Positions 31,599 to 41,492 are shown, numbered from the stretch's first letter. The stretch is 64,000 nt of DNA from Hanstruepera marina (GCF_019880635.1 NZ_JAINVX010000005.1:1-64000); one strand, 5' to 3'. The notes: generated from the letters alone by a model not told the origin. Program-made: numbers and translations.

Positions 31599-32857
31599 TG
31601 CGAGTATTTAAATTTGGAGGCGCATCGGTTAAAGATGCAGAAGGAGTTAAAAATTTAATTGAAGTTTTAAACGCAGTAGGCTATGACAATACATTAATTG
31701 TTGTTTCTGCCATGGGTAAAACCACCAATGCATTAGAAGGTGTAATTGATAATTACCTAAATAATAAATCTGAATTGCAGAGTTCTTTTCAGGATGTGAA
31801 AAAATATCACAATGCTATTTTATTAGATTTATTTGAAAACGAGAGACATCCCGTTTTTAAAAAAGTATCTGATTTGTTTGATGAACTGGATGGGTTTTTT
31901 AAAATCAACAAATCACCGGATTACAATTTTATTTACGATCAAGTAATTGGTTATGGTGAATTAGTTTCTACAACAATTGTTAGTGAGTATTTAAACGAAG
32001 TAAATATTAAGAACAATTGGGTTGATGTTAGAAATTATATAAAAACAGATAACTATTATAGGAGAGCAAATGTTGATTGGGAGTTAACACAAAAAAATAT
32101 CACTGAAAACTTTCAACGCAATACACTCAATATTACACAAGGATTTTTGGGTAGCGATTCTAATAATTTCACCACGACTCTAGGGCGTGAAGGAAGTGAT
32201 TATACTGCAGCTATTTTCGCCTATTGTTTAAATGCAGAAAGCGTAACGATTTGGAAAGACGTATTGGGTGTTCTTAATGCGGATCCTCGATATTTTGAAA
32301 ACGCACAATTACTTCATAATATTTCGTACCGTGAGGCAATTGAGTTGGCCTTCTACGGAGCATCGGTTATTCACCCTAAAACGCTGCAGCCTTTACAGCG
32401 TAAAGAAATACCATTATTTGTAAAATCGTTTTTAAACCCAGATGGCGATGGTACAAAGGTTTCAAAAGGTATTGGAATTGAACCCAATATTCCGTGCTTT
32501 ATCCTTAAAAGAAACCAAGTATTAATATCCTTATCATCTTTAGACTTTTCGTATATAGTTGAAGAGAACATCAGCGAAATTTTTAATTTGCTTCACCTTT
32601 ATAAAATGAAGGTAGATGTTATTCAGAATTCTGCTATTAGTTTTTCAGTTTGTGTAGATAATATTTACAATAATTTAGAAAAATTACTTCAGCATTTAAA
32701 AGCGAAATTTAAAGTAACTTGTCATGAAAATGTAGCTTTATACACTATTAGGCATTATGATAAACAAGCTATTGAACAGATTGAAAAAAATAAAACGGTG
32801 TTATTAAAGCAGTTAACACAAGAAACCATGCAAATGGTTACAAAACCAACTATTTAA
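31598..32857 (+). CDS. Aspartate kinase, monofunctional
   Basis: 419 residues from ATG 31598, which overlaps the preceding stop by one base; a longer frame begins inside the GNAT gene and is rejected. FKFGGASV (3-10), VVSAMGKTTN (near 33), GELVSTTIV and GREGSDYTAA identify the amino-acid kinase fold. The C-terminus (about 295-405) holds ACT-like sequence (ILKRNQVLISLSS) for feedback control. Catalyses L-aspartate phosphorylation, the first step to Lys, Met and Thr. A stand-alone kinase without homoserine dehydrogenase fusion. Confidence 0.93.
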   Translation: MRVFKFGGASVKDAEGVKNLIEVLNAVGYDNTLIVVSAMGKTTNALEGVIDNYLNNKSELQSSFQDVKKYHNAILLDLFENERHPVFKKVSDLFDELDGFFKINKSPDYNFIYDQVIGYGELVSTTIVSEYLNEVNIKNNWVDVRNYIKTDNYYRRANVDWELTQKNITENFQRNTLNITQGFLGSDSNNFTTTLGREGSDYTAAIFAYCLNAESVTIWKDVLGVLNADPRYFENAQLLHNISYREAIELAFYGASVIHPKTLQPLQRKEIPLFVKSFLNPDGDGTKVSKGIGIEPNIPCFILKRNQVLISLSSLDFSYIVEENISEIFNLLHLYKMKVDVIQNSAISFSVCVDNIYNNLEKLLQHLKAKFKVTCHENVALYTIRHYDKQAIEQIEKNKTVLLKQLTQETMQMVTKPTI

Positions 32858-32871
32858 TTACATTTGTATAT

Positions 32872-34701
32872 ATGACAAAAGCTCAAGACAAAGGATTAGT
32901 TTCGGCTAAAGAAGTTGCTTCGGCCATACAATTAGATAAGTATGGTTTTGTAGGTACTTTTATAGGTTGGATGCTCATGAAGGTCTTGAAAATATCTACT
33001 TTAAACGCTATTTACAATCGTAATAAGCATTTGTCTGATTTAGAATTTTTGGATGCCATTTTAGATGAATTTCAAATAAAATTTGAAATTCCAGAAGAAG
33101 ACTTAAAAAGGCTACCAAAAGATGGAAGTTATATAACAGTTTCCAATCACCCATTAGGAGGTATTGATGGGATATTACTGCTTAAACTTATGTTGGAGCA
33201 ACGAAAGGATTTTAAAATAATTGCCAATTTTTTATTGCATAGAATAGAACCCTTAAAACCTTATATTTTACCTGTGAATCCTTTTGAAGATAGAAAAGAT
33301 GTAAAATCTAGTATAGCAGGATTCAAAAATGCCATTATGCATTTACGCGAAGGGCACCCTCTTGGTGTTTTTCCCGCAGGAGAAGTTTCTACATATAGAG
33401 ACGGAAGGCTAGTAGTTGATAGACCTTGGGAAGAAGCGGCCATGAAATTGGTAAAAAAAGCAGAAGTACCTGTAGTACCTATATATTTTCATGCTAAAAA
33501 TAGTAAGCTATTCTATAAGCTTTCTAAAATTAATGACACTTTTAGGACAGCAAAACTACCTTCTGAACTTTTAACCCAAAAGCGAAGAACCATAAAGGTT
33601 AGAATTGGGAAACCGATTTCTGTTAACGATCAAAAGGAGCACGAGTCTTTAGAGTCATTTTCTGAATTTTTAAGAAAAAAGACCTACATGCTCTCTAATT
33701 CTTTTGACGATAACGAAAAATTGTTGGGTAACATTTCTACTACTTTAAAAGTGCCAAAGCCTCCAAAGCGAATTGTTGGCCAAGTAGATAAAGCCTTAAT
33801 GGTTAAAGAAGTTGAAGCGTTGCGAGAGGAAAACTTTAGACTACTACAGAGTAAGAACTACGAGGTTTTTCTCGCCCCAGCTAAAAAAATACCTAATATA
33901 CTTCAAGAAATAGGACGATTACGAGAAATTACTTTTAGAGAAGTTGGTGAAGGTACTAATGAAGCTATAGATTTAGATGCGTTTGATACGTATTACCATC
34001 ACATGTTTTTATGGGATGGAGATGAAAAACTTATAGCTGGCGCTTATAGAATGGGATTGGGTTCCGAAATATTCCAACGTTATGGAATAGATGGGTTTTA
34101 TCTACAAGATTTATTTCGTTTTGAACCCGAATTGTATAAAATGATGAGCCAATCCATCGAGATGGGCCGTGCGTTTATAATCAAAGATTATCAACAAAAA
34201 CCAATGCCGTTATTCTTACTATGGAAAGGCATTGTTCATACAACACTACGTTTCCCCGAACACAAATATTTAATAGGAGGCGTAAGTATAAGCAACCAGT
34301 TTTCTAATTTTTCAAAGTCATTGATGATTGAGTTTATGATGTCGCATTATTATGACCCTTATGTTGCGCAATATGTGCATCCTAAAAAGGCTTTTAAGGT
34401 GAAGCTTAAAGATGCCGATAAAGATTTCGTTTTTGATGAAGCCGAAGCCGATTTAAATAAGTTTGATAAAATAATTGATGAGGTTGAACCAGGTGCTTTA
34501 CGATTACCTGTATTACTTAAAAAATACATTAAGCAAAATGCCAAATTGGTAGCCTTTAATGTAGACCCATTGTTTAACAATTCGGTTGATGGTTTGATGT
34601 ATATTAAAATTGCTGACCTTCCTGAAAGTACTGTAAAACCAGTTATGGAAGAGTTTCAAGCCGAGTTGGAGCGAAAAATATCTGAACAAAATGAAGATTA
34701 A
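32872..34701 (+). CDS. olsF: Bifunctional ornithine-lipid acyltransferase OlsF
   Basis: 609 residues. N-terminal PlsC-like domain (about 80-275) with the HPLGGID form of the HX4D motif (near 97) and FPAGEVST. C-terminal GNAT-related acyl-ACP acyltransferase domain (about 310-570) with FREVGEG, ELGRAFI-like EMGRAFI, and LIGGVSIS. This two-domain order is that of OlsF, described in Flavobacterium johnsoniae and Serratia, which makes N-acyl-ornithine and then the diacyl ornithine lipid. Inner-membrane associated. 15 bases after aspartate kinase and overlapping the next gene. Confidence 0.87.
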   Translation: MTKAQDKGLVSAKEVASAIQLDKYGFVGTFIGWMLMKVLKISTLNAIYNRNKHLSDLEFLDAILDEFQIKFEIPEEDLKRLPKDGSYITVSNHPLGGIDGILLLKLMLEQRKDFKIIANFLLHRIEPLKPYILPVNPFEDRKDVKSSIAGFKNAIMHLREGHPLGVFPAGEVSTYRDGRLVVDRPWEEAAMKLVKKAEVPVVPIYFHAKNSKLFYKLSKINDTFRTAKLPSELLTQKRRTIKVRIGKPISVNDQKEHESLESFSEFLRKKTYMLSNSFDDNEKLLGNISTTLKVPKPPKRIVGQVDKALMVKEVEALREENFRLLQSKNYEVFLAPAKKIPNILQEIGRLREITFREVGEGTNEAIDLDAFDTYYHHMFLWDGDEKLIAGAYRMGLGSEIFQRYGIDGFYLQDLFRFEPELYKMMSQSIEMGRAFIIKDYQQKPMPLFLLWKGIVHTTLRFPEHKYLIGGVSISNQFSNFSKSLMIEFMMSHYYDPYVAQYVHPKKAFKVKLKDADKDFVFDEAEADLNKFDKIIDEVEPGALRLPVLLKKYIKQNAKLVAFNVDPLFNNSVDGLMYIKIADLPESTVKPVMEEFQAELERKISEQNED

Positions 34702-35710
34702 GTTAGGTCTGTTTCTTTTTCTTTTCTGTATTACAAATCTGTTTGCCCAAGAAATATCGGGTGTTATTATTGATAATAACTCAAAGCAACCAATTGAAGG
34801 CGCATCAGTCTATTTTGACAATACTACCATAGGCGTAATTTCTAATTCTGATGGAGCGTTTACAATTCCGTTTGACGAATCTATCAATACACCATTGGTT
34901 ATTTCCTTTTTGGGATATAAGAAACAGGTTTTTTCAAATTATAATAAGGATGTTATTCTCAAAATAGAACTAGAGGAAGATTTAAACACATTAAATGAAG
35001 TTGTTATTGGGTCTAAAGACTCATGGTCGAGAGAGAAAAAGTTAGAGCAATTCAAGCTACAATTTTTGGGGTTTTCAAGTAATAGTTTGTCCTGTAAAAT
35101 TCTAAATGAAGATGATATAAACTTACGGTATTTAGAAAATGATAATTTGTTGGTGGCCAATGCAAAAAGGCCTATTAGAATACGCAATTCAAACCTTGGA
35201 TATGATATTGAATATGATTTGCAAGACTTTGAAATTCAATATGAAATATCATCTGGAGATTTGAAAATTAATACGGTTTCTTCGGTGTTTTATTCTGGAA
35301 CAACATTCTACAGATCTAATAAGACAAATCGTAAAACAATAAAAAGGAGGCAAAACGCTTATTACGGTTCTATGTTACATTTTATGCGTTCGTTGTTGTA
35401 TGATAAATTAGAAGACAATAAGTTTACTTTATTCTATGAAGATAAAGTTGTGCCTGCCGAAAATTTTATTAGTAAATACGTAACTGATGATCCAACAATT
35501 TATAAGGTCAAGGTATTTAAACCCTTAACAATTGTCTACGATTTAACGGTTTCTCGACAATCAACCATAATACCAAACAACGAGTATTTTTATCTTAATT
35601 TAAAAGGTAATTACTCACCAATAGAAGCTGTAACTTTTACTGGCGAGATAGGTATGCAACGTGTTGGAGATAATTTACCATTGGATTACGATCCAATGTC
35701 ACAAATCTAG
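34691..35710 (+). CDS. Exported protein with CarboxypepD_reg-like domain
   Basis: 339 residues. Signal peptide ends NLFAQ (about 20). Residues about 22-100 are a carboxypeptidase regulatory-like/TonB-receptor N-terminal-type beta domain (ISGVIIDNNSKQPIEGASV, LVISFLGYKK). The rest (about 105-339) is a family-specific domain I cannot name. Overlaps olsF by 11 bases, so it is probably translationally coupled; an envelope role linked to lipid composition is only a guess. Confidence 0.8.
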   Translation: MKIKLGLFLFLFCITNLFAQEISGVIIDNNSKQPIEGASVYFDNTTIGVISNSDGAFTIPFDESINTPLVISFLGYKKQVFSNYNKDVILKIELEEDLNTLNEVVIGSKDSWSREKKLEQFKLQFLGFSSNSLSCKILNEDDINLRYLENDNLLVANAKRPIRIRNSNLGYDIEYDLQDFEIQYEISSGDLKINTVSSVFYSGTTFYRSNKTNRKTIKRRQNAYYGSMLHFMRSLLYDKLEDNKFTLFYEDKVVPAENFISKYVTDDPTIYKVKVFKPLTIVYDLTVSRQSTIIPNNEYFYLNLKGNYSPIEAVTFTGEIGMQRVGDNLPLDYDPMSQI

Positions 35711-35725
35711 AGCTAACGCTTTAAC

Positions 35726-36112
35726 TTATTGAAAAGCACTATCAATAGGTTCCCAAAGCTCTATTTTATTGCCATCATTATCTAAAATCCAACCGAATTT
35801 CCCGTAGCTGTATTCTTCCATATCTCCAACAATGGTAACGCCTTCTTCTTTTAGAGCCTCTAGAAGTTCTGCTAGATTTTCAACACGGTAATTGAACATA
35901 AAGTCTTTTTTTGAAGGCTCATAGTATTTGGTGTCTTCTGCAAAAGGACTCCATTGTGTAGAGCAATCATTACCATCCTTATCTTGCCACCAAAAAGTGC
36001 AGCCATAATCATCGGTATTGAAATCTAAATGCTTTTTATACCAATCTTTAGTTGCTTTTGGGTCTTTGGTTTTAAAAAACAAACCACCTATTCCTGTTAC
36101 ACGTTTTTTCAT
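35726..36112 (-). CDS. VOC-family (glyoxalase-like) protein
   Basis: 128 residues from ATG 36112; an upstream frame to 36154 overlaps the previous gene and lacks family sequence. The beta-alpha-beta-beta-beta pattern of the vicinal oxygen chelate fold is clear (GIGGLFFKTKDPKATKDWYKK, GWILDNDGNKIELWEP with the C-terminal metal Glu). Small metal-dependent enzyme or binding protein, substrate unknown. Two bases after the DUF1801 gene. Confidence 0.87.
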   Translation of the reverse strand: MKKRVTGIGGLFFKTKDPKATKDWYKKHLDFNTDDYGCTFWWQDKDGNDCSTQWSPFAEDTKYYEPSKKDFMFNYRVENLAELLEALKEEGVTIVGDMEEYSYGKFGWILDNDGNKIELWEPIDSAFQ

Positions 36113-36114
36113 AA

Positions 36115-36573
36115 TTATTTCTTTTTTAAAGCTGTTTCGTAAATATCTATCCATTCATCACAAGGCATTTTTTGGGTAAGTTCACCAATGAGTTCAAAAG
36201 GAATTTCATCAACCTTTTTAAACCGAATACAACTTTTGCCCATATCCAGCTTTCGTTTACAATGCTTCGGATATTCGCTTACAAACCAGTCATGTAGTTC
36301 TTTTTTAGCATAAATACCGCTATGGTAAAGGTTCACCGAATTTTTTTGGGAGGCAAAACTCATAAACGGTAATGGTGTTTTTGGATCGCAGTGGTAACCA
36401 TCTGGATACACAGAATGTGGTACATAATAACCAATCATTTTATATTGTATGCCTTCTTCAAACCCTTTTGGTAAATTATCTTTAATGGTTTTTCGTAATT
36501 TTTTTAAGGCTTCCTGTCGGTCTTCAGGAACCTGACTTATATAGTCTTCAGGAGATGTAGCTTCGTATTGCAT
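36115..36573 (-). CDS. DUF1801 protein (YdhG-like)
   Basis: 152 residues. The opening SPEDYISQVPEDRQEALKKL and the core FMSFASQKNSVNLYHSG are typical of DUF1801/YdhG-YjbR-type small proteins, some annotated as iron chaperones. The biochemical function is not established. Flanked closely by VOC and DUF4199 genes on the same strand. Confidence 0.85.
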   Translation of the reverse strand: MQYEATSPEDYISQVPEDRQEALKKLRKTIKDNLPKGFEEGIQYKMIGYYVPHSVYPDGYHCDPKTPLPFMSFASQKNSVNLYHSGIYAKKELHDWFVSEYPKHCKRKLDMGKSCIRFKKVDEIPFELIGELTQKMPCDEWIDIYETALKKK

Positions 36574-36577
36574 AATA

Positions 36578-37087
36578 TTAGTTTTTACGTTGTAAAATTA
36601 ATCCGGAAATTAAAGATATAACAAATCCTATCATTACAACAGTTGCAAACATGATAAAAGCCATAAACCCGGAACCACCATAAGCTTCCATCTGTTCAGA
36701 TAGTTTAACTTTTTCAACATCGTATTCTTCAGCTGACATTGTTTCTTTCATGGTTGCCAGAGTTTTATCTAAATATTCGGTAGCAAAATCTGGATTGATT
36801 ACGGTTGTGTAGATGTAATCAATAATGGCCACGCCAATTCCAACAAATATGGAAATCAACAATCCAATCACAAGGGCTTTTCCAAAGGTTACAGTTCCTT
36901 GATTTACTTTATCACGATAGTGTTTAATGCCAAAAAAGATAAATGAAAGTGATACAACCATAGATGTATACCCAATGATTTCTTGAACGGAGTAGGATAG
37001 GTTGTCGCCAAGTAAAAAGGCTAGCCCAAAAAATATAATACCTGCTAGAAAGCCATAGCTTCCATATTTTAAAACTGTGTTTCTCAT
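36578..37087 (-). CDS. DUF4199 membrane protein
   Basis: 169 residues with four predicted membrane segments (about 10-28, 38-55, 72-95, 140-163) and an acidic helix between the third and fourth (LDKTLATMKETMSAEEYDVEKV). This matches DUF4199, a Bacteroidota inner-membrane family of unknown function. Confidence 0.85.
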   Translation of the reverse strand: MRNTVLKYGSYGFLAGIIFFGLAFLLGDNLSYSVQEIIGYTSMVVSLSFIFFGIKHYRDKVNQGTVTFGKALVIGLLISIFVGIGVAIIDYIYTTVINPDFATEYLDKTLATMKETMSAEEYDVEKVKLSEQMEAYGGSGFMAFIMFATVVMIGFVISLISGLILQRKN

Positions 37088-37107
37088 AATATTTAAATAG
37101 TTAGTTG

Positions 37108-37479
37108 TTAAACATGTTGGTCGACTAAAATGGTATTTCCATCAGGATCGCTTATTACAAAGCTAGCTGGACCTTTGGAGTTTTCATCTGCTTCCGAATG
37201 AAAACTGATAGCATTATTTTTTAGATGCTTTTGAATATCTCTAACATCTGTAAAATTTTCAAGCGTATTCGCATTTTCATCCCAACCTGGATTAAACGTT
37301 AAGATGTTGTTTTCAAACATCCCTTGAAACAAGCCTATTAAAGCATTGCCATTTTTCATGATGAGATAGTTTTTGTCCATATCTCCAGCAAATACCTGAA
37401 AGCCTAATTTTTCATAAAATTGTTTTGAAATTGTTAAGTCTTTTACACTTAAGCTTATTGAAAAAGCACCTAATGTCAT
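37108..37479 (-). CDS. VOC-family protein (second copy type)
   Basis: 123 residues; AFSISLSVKDLTISKQFYEKLGF opening and VISDPDGNTILVDQH end of the glyoxalase/bleomycin-resistance fold. It is distinct from the VOC protein at 35726. Probably dimeric and cytoplasmic, substrate unknown. It ends the cluster downstream of a LuxR-type regulator. Confidence 0.87.
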   Translation of the reverse strand: MTLGAFSISLSVKDLTISKQFYEKLGFQVFAGDMDKNYLIMKNGNALIGLFQGMFENNILTFNPGWDENANTLENFTDVRDIQKHLKNNAISFHSEADENSKGPASFVISDPDGNTILVDQHV

Positions 37480-37581
37480 AGTTTAAAAGTTTTAATTACG
37501 ATTCAAAAGTAGGAGAACGGTAGAAAAAAAGCTCATACTAAAGTACCAAATGCCTCATACTTTAGTCTAAAAGTAAAAAAA

Positions 37582-37992
37582 TTAAATAATTTGAAGTTGT
37601 TTGGCGATATTTACAGCTTCTGTTCGTCGTTTGGCATTCAACTTTATCAAAAGATTGGATACATGCGTTTTTATGGTACTTTCGGAAACGAATAATTTTT
37701 CACCGATTTCTTTATTGGATAACCCTTCTGAAATATGTTTTAAAACTTCATATTCTCGAGTTGTAATCTCTAATTCTTCAATCTTATGTTTATCAATTGT
37801 ATGAATTGCCACAGGCTTATTGAGTATACTTTTTTTATGAATGAAGACACCAATAAAAAAGAAGACCAAAGCTATTATGGCAATGATTGTTTCAATTTTT
37901 AAATCGCCAGAAAGCACAGAAAATTTACTTAATTGAAATAAGATAAGTAACGCTATGATGAGCAAACCAAAAACAAGAACTGTTTTTTTCAT
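37582..37992 (-). CDS. Membrane-anchored LuxR-type HTH regulator
   Basis: 136 residues. Two N-terminal membrane helices (about 5-20 and 33-50), then a LuxR/FixJ HTH (about 70-134; TTREYEVLKHISEGLSNKEI, STIKTHVSNLL). There is no receiver domain, so the signal may be sensed through the membrane part. Lies 102 bases upstream of the VOC/DUF4199 gene group on the same strand and may control it. Confidence 0.88.
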   Translation of the reverse strand: MKKTVLVFGLLIIALLILFQLSKFSVLSGDLKIETIIAIIALVFFFIGVFIHKKSILNKPVAIHTIDKHKIEELEITTREYEVLKHISEGLSNKEIGEKLFVSESTIKTHVSNLLIKLNAKRRTEAVNIAKQLQII

Positions 37993-38001
37993 TACTGAAA
38001 G

Positions 38002-38943
38002 TTAGCAAAATTTTGCTTTAATTTTATCTACTATAGTTTGAGCTAATTTTTCTTTGCTTTCTATAGTCCAACCAGCAACATGAGGTGTTAATAGTACATT
38101 CTCGGCTTTTATGAGATACTGAAGCGGTAGGGATGTCTCGACTGCGCTCGACATGACACTTTCAAAAGACGACTTTTCGTATTCTAAAACATCCAATCCT
38201 GCACCCAAAATTTTGCCCGATTTTAAAGCAGAAACGAGATCACTTGTCACCACACTTTTGCCTCGTGCTGTGTTAATAAACCAAAACGGTTTTGTAAAAG
38301 AATTGATAAATGTTGCATTAATCATGTTAAGGGTTAAGGGTGTTTGAGGTGTATGTAAACTCACCACATCAACACGTTCTTGGAATTCTTTTAAGTGGAC
38401 TTGCTTGGCATTTTCGTCACCAACCTGTTCTTGTATATCATAGCACAAAACCTGAACATCAAAACCGCGTAACTTTTTGGCAAAGGCTTTTCCCATATTG
38501 CCATAACCAATTAATCCAACGGTTTTTTCATCTAATTCTATGCCACGATTTTCCTCACGCAACCATTTACCTTGACGCACCTCTTTATCGGCTTTGTTGA
38601 GTTTGTTGAAAAGTGACAACAGCATGCCCAATGTGTGTTCGCCAACTGCATTGCGATTGCCTTCTGGAGCAGAAATTAAATAAACATCTTTTTTTTCAGC
38701 GTGCCCACAATCAATGTTCTCTAGACCAGCACCAACACGAGCTATAAATTTTAGGTTTGTAGCTGCATCCAAAAACTGTTTATCAATAGTAAAACGGCTT
38801 CTAATGACAATACCATTATATTCATGAATTTTAGCTTCAATAGCTTCTCTAGAAGAGGTGTAATCCTCATGATTAACAAAACCTAGTTCATTGAGTTGAT
38901 TTAAGAGTAATGGATGATTGGTATCTAGATGAAGAATTTTCAT
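38002..38943 (-). CDS. D-2-hydroxyacid dehydrogenase (SerA-like)
   Basis: 313 residues. NAD-binding VGLIGYGNMGKAFA (about 142-155), catalytic Arg in INTARGKSVV, and His in LLTPHVAGW (about 288). Resembles short phosphoglycerate dehydrogenases without ACT domain; substrate not fixed by sequence. Residues about 259-273 (VMSSAVETSLP) are encoded by a palindromic repeat inserted in frame just before the catalytic-His segment. Three bases from the cupin gene upstream. Confidence 0.88.
   Translation of the reverse strand: MKILHLDTNHPLLLNQLNELGFVNHEDYTSSREAIEAKIHEYNGIVIRSRFTIDKQFLDAATNLKFIARVGAGLENIDCGHAEKKDVYLISAPEGNRNAVGEHTLGMLLSLFNKLNKADKEVRQGKWLREENRGIELDEKTVGLIGYGNMGKAFAKKLRGFDVQVLCYDIQEQVGDENAKQVHLKEFQERVDVVSLHTPQTPLTLNMINATFINSFTKPFWFINTARGKSVVTSDLVSALKSGKILGAGLDVLEYEKSSFESVMSSAVETSLPLQYLIKAENVLLTPHVAGWTIESKEKLAQTIVDKIKAKFC
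38134..38158 (-). repeat. Palindromic repeat within the D-2-hydroxyacid dehydrogenase gene
   Basis: TGTC-TCGA-CTGCGC-TCGA-CATGACA, a short inverted repeat of the kind dispersed in flavobacterial genomes (TCGACTGCGCTCGA core). It is translated in frame as part of the dehydrogenase. It is of different sequence type from the repeat in metG. Confidence 0.6.
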
Positions 38944-38945
38944 GG

Positions 38946-39311
38946 TTAAATTTTAGGATAATGGGTTTGGGTCTTTTCGTGTTGTACATTACCTGTATGG
39001 GCAGTTGATAATTTTTCAAACAAAAGCACATGGACTTCTTCATCATTTTTGGTCATAGGATTGTGCTCAACTCCTTTTGGGACGACTATAATTTCACCTT
39101 TTTTAATAACTTCAATTCGGTCACGAAATTGCATGTATAAGGTACCTTTTACTACTTGAAACAGTTCGTCTTCATCCTCGTGTTTATGCCATACAAATTC
39201 ACCTTTTAATTTGGCTAATATAACTTGCATGTTATCCACAATTGCAATTTGATGCGGATGCCAGTTTTTTGAAAATTTTGAAAATTTATCTTGAATATTA
39301 ATTGCTTTCAT
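38946..39311 (-). CDS. Cupin-domain protein
   Basis: 121 residues, single cupin barrel. Metal ligands are visible in WHKHEDEDELFQV (HxH...E, near 40-50) and the second motif PKGVEHNPM (about 76-84). Three bases from the dehydrogenase downstream. Function unknown; small cupins of this kind may be isomerases or binding proteins. Confidence 0.88.
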   Translation of the reverse strand: MKAINIQDKFSKFSKNWHPHQIAIVDNMQVILAKLKGEFVWHKHEDEDELFQVVKGTLYMQFRDRIEVIKKGEIIVVPKGVEHNPMTKNDEEVHVLLFEKLSTAHTGNVQHEKTQTHYPKI

Positions 39312-39339
39312 AATGTAAAGGTACGAAAGCTAGGGGTAT

Positions 39340-40710
39340 TTAAAACCCGATAATTAAACCTGCCAAAACAAAGAATAGGTAGATACCCAATATATCATTA
39401 CTGGTTGTAATAAAAGGTCCTGTTGCTATAGCTGGATCTATGCCTCGTTTGTCTAAAACAATAGGCACAAATGTTCCTACGAGTGCTGCGACTACAATTA
39501 CTGACATCATAGACACGGCAATGGCGAAACTTTCCGTGGTGTCTTGACCAATAATAAATCCGAACAGCATAACCAATACTGCCAATGCTAAACCATTGAT
39601 GAGGCTTAAGCCAATTTCCTTTAAAAGTCTATTTAGCAAACTGCCTTTTACATTGTCATTTGCCAAACCCTGTACAATAATGGCACTGGATTGTACACCT
39701 ACATTTCCAGCCATGGCAGCAATTAAAGGTGTATAAAAAAATAAGGACGGTACGGTAGACATGATATGCTCATAATCTTTCATAATAAACACACTACCAA
39801 GACCTCCAAACAAACCTAAAACCAACCAGGGCAATCGTGCTTTAGTGAGTTCAAGGATACTATCATCGGCTTCAACATCCTGTGATATACCTGCTGCTAA
39901 CTGATAATCTTTATCGGCTTCCTCTCGAATAACATCTACAATATCATCAATAGTAATACGGCCAACAAGCGTGTTGTTTTTGTCTAAAACAGGAATGGCT
40001 TCCAAATCATATTTTTGCATGATTTTGGCAACATCTTCAACATCTTCATCAACATAAACATAATCCACATTGGAGTTAGATATTTCAGCAATTTTCTGGT
40101 CGCTTTTTGCAGTGATGAGGTCTTTTAAAGAGAGCCTTCCAATAAGTTTATCTTCTTTATCGACAACATAAATGGAATGCACACGTGTGACATCTTTGGC
40201 TTGGCCACGAATACGACGCATACAACCTGCAACGGTCCAGGTTTCATAAACTTTTACCAATTCCTTGGCCATGAGACCACCAGCCGTATCTTCATCATAA
40301 GCTAAAAGTTCTTCAATTTCGGCTTTGTGTTCGGCATCTTCAATGTTGGAGATAACTTCTTCCTGACGTTCTTCGGGAAGTTCTGAAATCATGTCAGCAG
40401 CATCATCGGTATCGAGCTCTTCAATTTCTTCGGCAATTTCTTTTGCTGAAAGATTTTTTAGAACTTTTTCCCTGATATCCTCATCCAATTCCATTAAGAC
40501 ATCCGAAGTAGTTTCAGAATCTAGCAATTTTATGACATAGACCGATTCGTCTTGATTGAGTTCATCAAGAATTTCAGCAATATCCGCATAATGAAACTCT
40601 TTAAAGAGGTTTTTTAATTCCTTATCATCTTGTTGTTCAATAAGGGTCTCAACCTTTTCAATAAGCTCTTCAGTTAGTTGAAATTGTATGTTTTCGTTTT
40701 CTTCTACCAA
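39340..40710 (-). CDS. mgtE: Magnesium transporter MgtE
   Basis: 456 residues. N-terminal superhelical MgtE N domain (about 10-125, many Asp/Glu), two CBS domains (about 135-255; IYVVDKEDKLIGRLSLKDL and IPVLDKNNTLVGRITIDDIV), a plug helix and five membrane helices (about 285-455; AAMAGNVGVQSSAI, VGTFVPIVLDKRGIDPAIATGP). Mg2+-gated channel in the inner membrane. Four bases separate it from rsmA. Confidence 0.95.
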   Translation of the reverse strand: MVEENENIQFQLTEELIEKVETLIEQQDDKELKNLFKEFHYADIAEILDELNQDESVYVIKLLDSETTSDVLMELDEDIREKVLKNLSAKEIAEEIEELDTDDAADMISELPEERQEEVISNIEDAEHKAEIEELLAYDEDTAGGLMAKELVKVYETWTVAGCMRRIRGQAKDVTRVHSIYVVDKEDKLIGRLSLKDLITAKSDQKIAEISNSNVDYVYVDEDVEDVAKIMQKYDLEAIPVLDKNNTLVGRITIDDIVDVIREEADKDYQLAAGISQDVEADDSILELTKARLPWLVLGLFGGLGSVFIMKDYEHIMSTVPSLFFYTPLIAAMAGNVGVQSSAIIVQGLANDNVKGSLLNRLLKEIGLSLINGLALAVLVMLFGFIIGQDTTESFAIAVSMMSVIVVAALVGTFVPIVLDKRGIDPAIATGPFITTSNDILGIYLFFVLAGLIIGF

Positions 40711-40715
40711 AGGAT

Positions 40716-41486
40716 TTAGTCATTTTCAATTCGTGAAGTCAGCTCTATGAATTCTGCAACACTTAATTGTTCTGGTCTTTTGTCAAATATAACATTTGCT
40801 TTTAAATTATCTGACAAATTGAATGTTTTTAAACTGTTGCGAAGGGTTTTGCGACGTTGTTGAAAACTGGTTTTTACAACTTTAAAAAATAGACTTTCGC
40901 TGCAAGGTAATGTGAAATTATCCTTTCGTTTTAATAATAGTACACCAGAATCTACTTTTGGAGGCGGGTTAAAAACTGAAGGCGGAACGGTAAAAAGGTA
41001 TTCGGCATCATAAAAAGCTTGTGTAAGTACCGAAAGAATACCATAAACTTTGCTGCCTTCTTTCGAGCAGATTCTTAAGGCGACTTCTTTTTGGAACATG
41101 CCTGAAAATTCAGGAACCTGTTGTCGTATTTCCAGTAACTTAAAAACTATTTGTGAAGAAATATTATAGGGGAAATTTCCAATGATGGCAAACGGGTCAT
41201 CCTTAAAAACAGTTTTTAAATCGTACTTTAAAAAGTCTTGTTCAATAATTCTGTTGGCTAGATTAAGATAATTGGCCTTTAAATAGTCAACCGATTCGGT
41301 ATCAATTTCAATAACGTGGGTTGTAATATCTTTTTCAAGCAAGTATTTGGTTAAAACACCCATCCCTGGTCCAATCTCCAAAACATGATTATAACCATTG
41401 TAGGACAACGTATCTGCTATTTTTTGAGCAATATTTTCGTCTTTTAGAAAGTGTTGACCAAGATGTTTTTTTGCTTTTACTGACAT
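40716..41486 (-). CDS. rsmA: 16S rRNA dimethyladenosine transferase
   Basis: 256 residues. [11 protein letters not shown] start, SAM motif [12 protein letters not shown] (about 36-47), catalytic NFPYNIS (about 103-109, NFPY instead of the usual NLPY), FQKEVA, and C-terminal [12 protein letters not shown]. Dimethylates two adjacent adenines in 16S rRNA helix 45. Length normal. Confidence 0.96.
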   Translation of the reverse strand: MSVKAKKHLGQHFLKDENIAQKIADTLSYNGYNHVLEIGPGMGVLTKYLLEKDITTHVIEIDTESVDYLKANYLNLANRIIEQDFLKYDLKTVFKDDPFAIIGNFPYNISSQIVFKLLEIRQQVPEFSGMFQKEVALRICSKEGSKVYGILSVLTQAFYDAEYLFTVPPSVFNPPPKVDSGVLLLKRKDNFTLPCSESLFFKVVKTSFQQRRKTLRNSLKTFNLSDNLKANVIFDKRPEQLSVAEFIELTSRIEND

Positions 41487-41492
41487 AATTGA

